Shown piece by piece: positions 1 to 5,224 of a DNA stretch of 5,608 nt (within the stretch, counting starts at the first letter, position 1; each line of letters begins with the position of its first letter). The notes beneath the pieces were generated by a model. The model saw nothing but the letters and a program-made list of their open reading frames with translations. It had not been told where the DNA came from and did not search any database. The position numbers and the translations under genes were made by a program. Origin of the DNA: Pseudomonadota bacterium (GTDB taxonomy: Bacteria; Pseudomonadota; Alphaproteobacteria; Rhizobiales; Xanthobacteraceae); assembly GCA_021779635.1 (NCBI GenBank), contig JAJYAH010000514.1, positions 1 to 5,608 of the forward strand, given 5' to 3'.

Positions 1-35
1 AATTGCGCGAACAGGGCCTGCAAATTGATCGACAT
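1..35 (-). CDS. livH: LivH-like branched-chain amino-acid ABC permease, N-terminal fragment (cut by window edge)
   Basis: Seen: an ATG at 35-33 on the minus strand opens a frame reading MSINLQALFAQ before the window ends. It lies 66 nt downstream of the binding-protein stop, in the same orientation. Known: LivH-type permeases of rhizobia commonly begin with a short stretch of this kind (xxLQALFxQ), just before the first transmembrane helix, and follow the other liv genes in their operons. Inference: this is the start of the inner-membrane permease that would pair with a LivM to form the translocation channel. The upstream ribosome site is weak (GAGAG, four bases before the ATG). Only 11 codons are visible, so the call depends on context and the short N-terminal match. 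Confidence 0.62.
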   Translation of the reverse strand, partial: MSINLQALFAQ

Positions 36-67
36 GGTGCTCTCAACTCTAACCGTATGGAAAATGC

Positions 68-94
68 GACCCAGCAGCGCCAGCTTGCCGGGTC
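68..94 (-). other. Intergenic stem-loop between binding-protein gene and livH
   Basis: Read on the minus strand, GACCCGGCA (94-86) can pair with TGCTGGGTC (76-68): nine pairs including one G-U, around a 9-nt loop. It begins 7 nt after the binding-protein stop codon. On the plus strand the wobble pair becomes an A-C mismatch, so the fold suits liv-operon RNA. Only a short ATTTT run follows, not a strong U tract, so it does not look like a full intrinsic terminator. Hairpins at this place in binding-protein operons often stabilise the upstream mRNA or attenuate permease expression; that role is inferred here. Confidence 0.45.
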
Positions 95-101
95 ACCGGT
101 T

Positions 102-1322
102 TTACTTCTTCAGAAACGGACATGTGCTCTTGTCCAGCGGCGTGAAGGCCTGATCGCCGGGAACCGTTCCGACCAGCTTGTAGAAGTCCCAGGCCGACTT
201 CGATTCCGACGGTTTCTTCACCTCGAACAGATAGGCGGAATGAATGGTCCGGCCGTTGGGCTGGATCGACCCCTTGCCGAACAGCGGATCGTCCGTCGGC
301 ATTTCCTTCATCTTGGCGACGACCTTGGCGCCGTCATGCGGGTTGCCGCCGAGCGCTTCCAGCGCCTTGAAATAATGCATTAGCCCGGCATAAACGCCGG
401 CTTGAACCATGCTCGGAGGCGCGCCGTTCTTCATGCGCGCCGCGAATTTCTTGGAAAACGCTCGAGTCTCGTCGTTCATGTCCCAATAGAAGGTTTCGGT
501 CAAGCTGAGCTCCTGCGCGGTTTCCAGGCCGATCGCCTTGACGTCGGTGATAAACAGCAGAAGGGCGGCGAGTTTTTGGCCGCCCTTGGTGATGCCGAAT
601 TCGGCCGCTTGCTTGATCGAGTTGGTGGTATCCCCGCCGGCATTGGCGAGGCCGATGACTTTCGCCTTGGAGGACTGCGCCTGCAACAGGAACGAGGAGA
701 AATCGGAGGTGTTCAGCGGGTGCTTGACTGTGCCAACGACCTTGCCACCGTTCGCCGTAATCACCGCGGTGGTGTCACGCTCGAGGGCGGCACCAAAGGC
801 GTAGTCGGCGGTGAGAAAGAACCAGGTATCGCCGCCGGCCTTGACCATCGCCTGGCCGGTCGAGTGGGCGAGCATGTAGGTATCGTAGGTCCAGTGCACG
901 GTGTTGGGCGAGCACTGCGCGTTGGTCAGATCCGAAGTTGCCGCCCCCGAATTGATATAGACGCCGTTCTTTTCCTTGACGATGTTGTTGACGGCAAGCG
1001 CGACGCCGGAGTTGGGTACATCGACGATGGCGTCGACCTTGTCGACATCGAACCACTGCCGCGCAAGATTGGAGCCGATGTCCGGTTTGTTCTGGTGATC
1101 GCCGGAGATGATGTCGATCTTCCAGCCCTTCGACGTCAAACCGGAATCCTCGGCCGCCATCTGCGCCGCCAGCGTGGAGCCCGGCCCGCCGAGATCGGCG
1201 TACAGTCCGGATTGATCGCTCAGCGCGCCGATCTTGACCGTCTTGTCCTGCGCGGAGGCGATGCTTGCCGTCGCGAGCACAAGCGCTGTGCCCAGAAGCA
1301 GCGCGGAAATTCTATTCTTCAT
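102..1322 (-). CDS. HAAT-family ABC transporter periplasmic substrate-binding protein (LivK-like)
   Basis: Predicted periplasmic receptor of a branched-chain amino-acid-type ABC importer, 406 residues, normal for type I binding proteins of the Peripla_BP_6 family. Residues 1-24 form a Sec signal peptide: KNR at the N-terminus, a Leu/Ala-rich core, and cleavage expected after ASA (A24|Q25). The mature protein opens with KTVKIGALSDQSGLYAD, the usual first strand and ligand loop. Later landmarks are the SGAATS loop (125-130) and TADYAFG (171-177), a common family motif near the binding cleft. The only two cysteines, C137 and C401, could form a periplasmic disulfide. The ATG at 1322 has a strong ribosome site, AGGGAGGA, at 1337-1330. 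The gene sits 35 nt after livF and before a livH-like permease. The ligand is undetermined: relatives bind amino acids, amides, aromatic acids or other small solutes, so the product should not be assumed to carry leucine. Confidence 0.93.
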   Translation of the reverse strand: MKNRISALLLGTALVLATASIASAQDKTVKIGALSDQSGLYADLGGPGSTLAAQMAAEDSGLTSKGWKIDIISGDHQNKPDIGSNLARQWFDVDKVDAIVDVPNSGVALAVNNIVKEKNGVYINSGAATSDLTNAQCSPNTVHWTYDTYMLAHSTGQAMVKAGGDTWFFLTADYAFGAALERDTTAVITANGGKVVGTVKHPLNTSDFSSFLLQAQSSKAKVIGLANAGGDTTNSIKQAAEFGITKGGQKLAALLLFITDVKAIGLETAQELSLTETFYWDMNDETRAFSKKFAARMKNGAPPSMVQAGVYAGLMHYFKALEALGGNPHDGAKVVAKMKEMPTDDPLFGKGSIQPNGRTIHSAYLFEVKKPSESKSAWDFYKLVGTVPGDQAFTPLDKSTCPFLKK

Positions 1323-1329
1323 CTTGGTA

Positions 1330-1337
1330 TCCTCCCT
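1330..1337 (-). promoter_or_regulatory. Strong Shine-Dalgarno of the binding-protein gene
   Basis: AGGGAGGA on the minus strand lies 7 nt upstream of the ATG at 1322. It is the best ribosome site among the liv genes here. This fits the usual need for binding protein in excess over the membrane components, and it fixes the start codon. Confidence 0.75.
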
Positions 1338-1357
1338 GGAGTTCTCTTGTCGCGGCG

Positions 1358-2104
1358 TCAGACGCCGAGATAGGTGTGAAGCTTGTCCATGTTGGCCTGC
1401 AGGTCCGAATTGGCGAAGCCATCGATGATCTTGCCGTGCTCGACGATGTAATAGCGATCCGCAACGGTCGCGGCGAAGCGGAAGTTCTGCTCGACCAGCA
1501 GAATGGTAAAACCTTCAGATTTCAGCCGCGCGATGGTGTGGCCGATCTGCTGGATGATGACCGGCGCCAGACCCTCGGTCGGCTCGTCGAGCATCAGGAA
1601 CCGGGCGCCGGTGCGCAGGATTCGCGCGATCGCCAGCATCTGCTGCTCGCCACCAGACAGTTTGGTGCCCTGGCTGTTGAGCCGCTCCTTGAGATTGGGA
1701 AACAGCTGGAAGGTCTGCTCCAGCGACAGTCCGCCGCTGCGGATCGTTGGCGGCAGCAGCAGGTTCTCGCGAACGTCGAGGCTGGCGAAGATGCCACGTT
1801 CTTCGGGACAGAACGCGATCCCAAGCCGCGCGATCTTATCGGAAGGCGCGCACGAAATATCCTTGCCATCGAACTGGATCGAGCCGGTGCGCTTGCCGAT
1901 GATGCCCATCACCGATTTCAGCGTCGTAGTTTTTCCGGCGCCGTTGCGGCCCAGCAGCGTCACCACCTCGCCGGCCCGGACATTGAAATCGATGCCGTGA
2001 AGGATATGGGATTCGCCATACCAGGCTTCGAGATTCTGGACCGTCAGCACCGGATTACCCGCAGGAGACGATTTCGCCGAACTTGTCGCCGCGGAATCGG
2101 CCAT
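1358..2104 (-). CDS. livF: Branched-chain amino-acid-type ABC transporter ATP-binding protein LivF
   Basis: Cytoplasmic ATPase subunit, 248 residues from the chosen start, normal for LivF. Visible in order: Walker A GRNGAGKTT (52-60), a Q-loop region reading CPEERGIF in which Glu replaces the usual Gln, signature LSGGEQ (149-154), Walker B FLMLDEP (169-175), and the switch segment LLVEQN (202-207). Gln at the usual His position and Glu at the Q-loop position are family traits of LivF rather than damage. It pairs with the LivG-like ATPase encoded just upstream. Start choice: the ATG at 2104 has GAGG five bases upstream and lies 7 nt after the livG stop. Alternatives in the same frame are ATG 2119 (8-nt overlap with livG) and ATG 2155 (44-nt overlap, 265 residues). 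The N-terminal Ser/Ala-rich stretch before NPVLTVQNLEAWYG is a poorly conserved extension. Confidence 0.92.
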   Translation of the reverse strand: MADSAATSSAKSSPAGNPVLTVQNLEAWYGESHILHGIDFNVRAGEVVTLLGRNGAGKTTTLKSVMGIIGKRTGSIQFDGKDISCAPSDKIARLGIAFCPEERGIFASLDVRENLLLPPTIRSGGLSLEQTFQLFPNLKERLNSQGTKLSGGEQQMLAIARILRTGARFLMLDEPTEGLAPVIIQQIGHTIARLKSEGFTILLVEQNFRFAATVADRYYIVEHGKIIDGFANSDLQANMDKLHTYLGV

Positions 2105-2111
2105 CTTCACC

Positions 2112-2867
2112 TCAACCATGACCTGCCCCCAAATAGGCTTCCTTGACCCGCTCATCCATGGTCAGGTCGGCGTAGTTGCCCTCGGCGAGTACGTTGCCGC
2201 GCGTCAACACGGTGATGATGTCAGAGAGATTGGCCACTACGCTGAGATTGTGCTCGACCATCAGGATCGTGTACTTCGTCGAAATCCGCTTGATCAATGC
2301 TGCGATCTTGTCGATGTCCTCATGGCCCATGCCCGCCATCGGCTCGTCCAGCAGCATCATTTCCGGATCGAGCGCCAGCGTCGTGGCAATTTCGAGCGCG
2401 CGTTTGCGCCCGTAGGGCATCTCCACCGCCGGCGTCATGGCAAATTCACTGAGGCCCACGTCGTCCAGCAACTCGTGGGCGCGGTCGTTGAAGCGGTCGA
2501 GGACCGATTTGGATCGCCAGAAATCGAACGAGTGACCATGCTGGCGCTGCAACGCGACCCGGACATTTTCCAGTGCGGTGAGATGCGGAAACACTGCCGA
2601 GATCTGGAACGAGCGTACCAGCCCCAGCCGCGCCACATCGGCCGGCGCCATCGCGGTGATATCCTGTCCCTTGTACAGGATTTGTCCGGCTGAGGGCCTC
2701 AGGAATTTGGTCAACAGATTGAAGCACGTCGTCTTGCCGGCCCCGTTGGGACCGATCAAGGCGTGAATGCTTCCACGGCGGACCCGCAGATTGACGTCGC
2801 GTACGGCGAAGAACCCAGCGAATTCCTTGGTCAATCCGTGGGTTTCAAGAATGAATTCATCGGCCAA
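2112..2867 (-). CDS. livG: Branched-chain amino-acid-type ABC transporter ATP-binding protein LivG
   Basis: Cytoplasmic ATPase subunit of the importer, 251 residues, typical for LivG. Visible: Walker A GPNGAGKTT (39-47), Q-loop RSFQIS with Q88, signature region PYGRKRALEI (151-160), Walker B MMLLDEP (170-176) and switch His206 in MVEHN. The signature lacks the canonical LSGGQ (Pro precedes YG), a variant I recall in rhizobial LivG proteins. The C-terminus VKEAYLG is the standard LivG tail that ends in the subfamily's BCA_ABC_TP_C segment. The start is unusual: the frame opens with TTG at 2867, an in-frame TAA stands just three codons upstream, and no good ribosome site is seen (CGGA is about 11 nt away). 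The first ATG in frame lies about 70 codons in, after Walker A, so TTG is the only reasonable start. It is the first gene of the visible operon. Confidence 0.92.
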   Translation of the reverse strand: MADEFILETHGLTKEFAGFFAVRDVNLRVRRGSIHALIGPNGAGKTTCFNLLTKFLRPSAGQILYKGQDITAMAPADVARLGLVRSFQISAVFPHLTALENVRVALQRQHGHSFDFWRSKSVLDRFNDRAHELLDDVGLSEFAMTPAVEMPYGRKRALEIATTLALDPEMMLLDEPMAGMGHEDIDKIAALIKRISTKYTILMVEHNLSVVANLSDIITVLTRGNVLAEGNYADLTMDERVKEAYLGAGHG

Positions 2868-2909
2868 GCAAATTTATCCGTTTGGCTAAAACTATCAACG
2901 ATGTGAATA

Positions 2910-2939
2910 AGCATGATCGGTTAGCTTGGTCCGTGTCAA
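2910..2939 (-). promoter_or_regulatory. Candidate promoter of the liv operon
   Basis: Minus strand: a perfect TTGACA (-35) at 2939-2934, followed after 18 nt by CATGCT (2915-2910), which matches three of six positions of TATAAT. It faces livG, whose start codon is about 43 nt downstream of the -10 candidate. The -10 is poor, so this is a motif-based guess. The -35 falls inside the palindrome at 2935-2950. Confidence 0.33.
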
Positions 2940-2950
2940 CCTTGGTTGAC
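2935..2950. promoter_or_regulatory. 16-bp palindrome, candidate operator upstream of livG
   Basis: GTCAACC-TT-GGTTGAC: two perfect 7-bp arms around a 2-bp centre. It covers five of the six bases of the candidate -35 box (2934-2939) of the liv promoter and sits right at the left edge of the IstB relic. Such a site could bind a dimeric repressor that blocks the promoter. Alternatively it could be debris from the insertion event. No regulator for it is visible in the window. Confidence 0.4.
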
Positions 2951-2951
2951 T

Positions 2952-3236
2952 AAAGGGCTGATCGCAGGTCACGCTTATGCTGCGTCGTTCGTATCGCTCA
3001 GCGATGAGCTCGAAGAGTACGCTGGTTTCAGCCTGGTCTTTGCGGACGTAACCTGGATTGTCGAGCATGAGGGCGTCGCAGCGATCAAGCTTTGTGATCG
3101 TTGCAGGCAAGACCGGGTCGCGGTGGGCCGCCTGAAGGTTCTGGACCATGTCGGTTGTACGGGAGAAGAGAACGCGCTCGCAGCTTTCGATCAGCGCGGC
3201 GGCGATAGCAACAGCGGGATGAGTATTGCCGCTTCC
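2952..3236 (-). pseudogene. IS21-family IstB helper ATPase, internal remnant
   Basis: Translation of this frame gives about 95 residues matching the middle of IstB from memory: GSGNTHPAVAIAAALIE, ERVLFSRTTDMVQNLQAA, and the highly characteristic VRKDQAETSVLFELIAERYERRS and QPF segments. Known: intact IstB proteins of this type are about 250 residues and read GxGKSHLAAAIGLALIE ... LVQKLQVA ... LLILDDLAYVTKDQAETSVLFELI ... ITANQPFGEW. Here the Walker A Lys is Asn, Walker B DDLAY has become DNPGY, and homology stops at QPF (2952), so the C-terminal ~50 residues are gone. Upstream, an in-frame TAA at 3275-3273 precedes the homology and I find no N-terminal half in any frame. The homologous part has no internal stop, but it cannot encode a working ATPase. 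No IstA partner or terminal inverted repeats are visible. It is a relic of an old insertion. Confidence 0.8.
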
Positions 3237-3467
3237 GCGACGTTCGCGCGGGAGGTTTCGATGGCGCCGACCTTAGGAGCATTGCGCGAGGGGTAGGAGT
3301 GGATGTGGCACCGGTCTGACGCCATTTCGGACCAAAGCTGAAGCTGTGGAAGGTCGCCAGAGGCGCTCCAGCAGCTCCAGCGCATAATCGCAAAGAATTT
3401 GCCCAAGTCGGGAATCGATCGCCATGGTCTCTGTACGCTTTCGATAAGAGCCCGAGTACGATGGCTG
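3237..3467. other. Gene-poor stretch with no identified content
   Basis: Short open frames exist on both strands. One minus-strand frame includes NSHRTRALIESVQRPWRS and another MAIDSRLGQILCDYALELLE, but none matches a family I recognise, the frames are interrupted, and none has a convincing ribosome site. Given the IstB relic next to it, this may be further decayed mobile-element or chromosomal gene debris. I see no tRNA, repeat array or terminator in it. Confidence 0.4.
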
Positions 3468-3495
3468 TTGACAGATAGTTAGTTCGTCCGTTACT
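3468..3495 (+). promoter_or_regulatory. Candidate promoter of the tetR-efflux operon
   Basis: A perfect TTGACA at 3468-3473 is followed after 16 nt by GTTACT (3490-3495), a three-of-six match to TATAAT. Transcription would start near 3502, inside the palindromic operator candidate and about 25 nt upstream of the regulator's start codon. The -35 is convincing; the -10 is weak. Confidence 0.42.
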
Positions 3496-3498
3496 CAC

Positions 3499-3516
3499 TT
3501 AACGAACGTTCAGTTA
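3499..3516. promoter_or_regulatory. Candidate TetR-family operator
   Basis: TTAACGAACGTTCAGTTA has a perfect 8-bp palindromic core GAACGTTC (3504-3511), flanked by TAAC on the left and, after one extra A, GTTA on the right. A further inverted copy of the half-site, GTTCGT (3482-3487), pairs in sequence with ACGAAC (3502-3507). The site lies 10 nt upstream of the regulator's start codon, over the expected transcription start, which is the usual position for autorepression by efflux-linked TetR proteins. Similar TAAC-GAACGTTC-type sites are familiar from TetR-controlled RND operons. Confidence 0.6.
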
Positions 3517-3525
3517 GGGTTCGGA

Positions 3526-4143
3526 ATGTCAGGAAAAATGTCAGTAAATGGTACTCAGGGGGCCATTCTGGATGCTGCATCCCGTCTTTTTGCGTCGAAA
3601 GGATATGACGCGGTCTCTATGAGAGATGTCGCCGCGGAGGTCGGCGTCACGCCGGCGAACCTCTATCACCACTTCAAGGACAAGGAGCATTTGGTTCGCG
3701 AGGCGCTGACCCATGTCTTCGCCGAAAAGATATCGCCCATGGAGTCAGTCCTTCGCGAGCCGAAGTCGCCCGAAGAGAAGTTTGAGGCGTTCGTGGCCTG
3801 GTTAGTCCACCTGCTTATGGATGACGAAGTTTTCTCACGCCTGCTAATCCGCGAATTGCTCGACGGGGATGGCGACCACCTGGAATACCTGGCGAAAACC
3901 GTTCTGAAGCGGCCATTCGCCCTCGTCACCAATGTAACGACCGAATACGGAACCCGCGCCCATCCAGTCCTGTCCTCCGTGTCGGTCGTCGGCGTGATTC
4001 TTGGCCATGTCCTATTGTCGCGGGTCCTGCCTCACCTTCCCGGCGGGCGGGCTGAATATGCGGACCCCACCGTTATCACCCGCCATGTCCTTGGAGTGTT
4101 GCGCCATGCGTTCAAGGACGAATCAAATGGAAAGAGCGCCTGA
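3526..4143 (+). CDS. TetR/AcrR-family transcriptional regulator
   Basis: Predicted dimeric, ligand-responsive DNA-binding repressor, 205 residues, normal for the family. The N-terminal HTH domain is clear: AILDAASRLFASKGYDAVSM (13-32), then VAAEVGVTPANLYHHFKDKEHLV (35-57), with the recognition helix at TPANLYHHF. The remainder is a helical ligand-binding and dimerisation domain with no close family that I can name. The start at ATG 3526 has AGGG six bases upstream. An ATG at 3538 (MSVNG) is possible, but its AGGA is only three bases away. A palindromic operator candidate lies directly in front. The stop at 4141-4143 is one base from the adaptor gene, so the regulator is likely co-transcribed with the pump it controls and represses its own operon until an inducer binds. 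The inducer is unknown. Confidence 0.92.
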   Translation: MSGKMSVNGTQGAILDAASRLFASKGYDAVSMRDVAAEVGVTPANLYHHFKDKEHLVREALTHVFAEKISPMESVLREPKSPEEKFEAFVAWLVHLLMDDEVFSRLLIRELLDGDGDHLEYLAKTVLKRPFALVTNVTTEYGTRAHPVLSSVSVVGVILGHVLLSRVLPHLPGGRAEYADPTVITRHVLGVLRHAFKDESNGKSA

Positions 4144-4144
4144 C

Positions 4145-5224
4145 ATGGTAGGATATGAGCGCGCTGCGTCGCTCTTACTTCTGGTCGTGCTGTCTGCCTG
4201 CAAGGACAGCGAAGCGAAGCCGAGAACCGATCTGCTGCAGCTTCGGTTGCCGGTCGCGCAGGTCCGGATCGCCGACATTCCCGAGGTCCAAAGCGTTCCC
4301 GGCACAGTCGTGTCCGACGCCCGGATCGAGTTGTCATCGCGGGTCGTCGGCTTCATCCAGAGCCTGGACGTCCGCGAAGGGCGGCGCGTCGCCAAAGGTG
4401 ATGTGCTGGTGCGGATCGACCCTAACGACATCGACGAGGCCATGCGTCAGGCGCAGGCCGGTGTCGCCATGGCCCGTGACGATCTGAGCGACGCCGAACA
4501 CGATGTGGAGAAATATACCGGCTTAGTCGAGCGCGGGGCGGCGACTGCGGAGGTGCTCCGCAAGGCCAAGGTCCGGCGTGACATTGCTCGGTCCGCCGTG
4601 GCCAGGGCCGAGGCCGCGTTTTCGGCCGCACAGGCTCAACGGGCTTACGCGAATGTCGTAAGCCCGGTGGACGGTATTGTCGTGGCACTCCAAAAGCACA
4701 GCGGCGATATGGCCACCGCCGGGGCTCCAATCCTCACCGTCGAGTCCCGAGAGGTGCTGCTGTTCAGAATATTCGTATCAGAGGGCAATCTGGGACGGAT
4801 CAAGCCAGACATGGCCGTCACGGTTCGCATCGACGCCCTGGCGGGGCGTGAGGTCCAGGGAACGGTGCAGCGCATTGTACCATCAGGCGATCCCGTTACG
4901 CGACGCTATGAGGTGATGGTCGCCTTGCCGCCGGACCCAGCGCTTCTGCCGGGCATGTTCGGCCGTGCGGAGATTGTCCTCGGGACTACGCCCGCTCCGG
5001 TCGTTCCCCGAGATTCCATGGTGCAGCGGGGGGGCCTCGATGGCGTCTTCGTGGTCGGCAAGGACAACACCATCCGATTCCGCTGGCTGCGGACGGGCCG
5101 CGAGTGGAACAGCCTCGTCGAGGTAACATCGGGACTTTTGGGCGGGGAGGCCATCCTCGCCCGTTCGGACGACAATGTCAGGGACGGCGCGGCCATCCTG
5201 GCTGAGGATGGCAAGAATGACTGA
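4145..5224 (+). CDS. RND efflux pump periplasmic adaptor (membrane fusion protein), predicted lipoprotein
   Basis: Links the inner-membrane RND permease to an outer-membrane channel; 359 residues, typical for HlyD/AcrA-type adaptors. A lipoprotein signal peptide runs to the lipobox LSAC, with lipidation expected at C19. Next comes a first half of the lipoyl-like domain (about 64-92, with GFIQSLDVREGRRVAKGDVLVRIDP landmarks), an Ala/Arg/Glu-rich coiled-coil hairpin (about 95-165), the second lipoyl half with VVSPVDGIVV (171-180), a beta-barrel (about 205-280) and a membrane-proximal domain to the end. Start choice: ATG 4145 has GGAAAGAG eight bases upstream and gives a short n-region (MVGYER) before the hydrophobic core. 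ATG 4127 (MERAPDMVG) has AAGGA nine bases upstream and is a reasonable alternative. Extending to 4001 would overlap the regulator and bury the signal peptide, so I reject that. The stop overlaps the permease start by 8 nt (ATGACTGA), implying translational coupling. Confidence 0.93.
   Translation: MVGYERAASLLLLVVLSACKDSEAKPRTDLLQLRLPVAQVRIADIPEVQSVPGTVVSDARIELSSRVVGFIQSLDVREGRRVAKGDVLVRIDPNDIDEAMRQAQAGVAMARDDLSDAEHDVEKYTGLVERGAATAEVLRKAKVRRDIARSAVARAEAAFSAAQAQRAYANVVSPVDGIVVALQKHSGDMATAGAPILTVESREVLLFRIFVSEGNLGRIKPDMAVTVRIDALAGREVQGTVQRIVPSGDPVTRRYEVMVALPPDPALLPGMFGRAEIVLGTTPAPVVPRDSMVQRGGLDGVFVVGKDNTIRFRWLRTGREWNSLVEVTSGLLGGEAILARSDDNVRDGAAILAEDGKND

Noticed and set aside
402..1373. 323-codon open frame on the plus strand
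   Set aside because: It is antisense to the binding-protein gene, Arg/Gly/Asp-rich with no recognisable domain: a GC-rich shadow frame.
1265..2146. 293-codon open frame on the plus strand
   Set aside because: It lies opposite livF and the start of the binding-protein gene; the composition is that of a complement-strand shadow and no family is recognisable.
2946..3296. 116-codon open frame on the plus strand in the intergenic region
   Set aside because: It is the complement of the IstB relic; its openness follows from the coding history of the minus strand.
3085..3498. 137-codon minus-strand frame starting with GTG near the tetR promoter
   Set aside because: It runs out of frame with the IstB homology, begins inside the tetR control region, lacks a ribosome site and resembles no family.
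2868..3525. Complete IS21 insertion sequence
   Set aside because: No istA, no full istB and no terminal inverted repeats or target duplication could be found; only a core istB fragment remains.
4001..4144. N-terminal extension of the adaptor protein upstream of 4145
   Set aside because: It overlaps the tetR coding end in another frame and would place the lipoprotein signal peptide internally.
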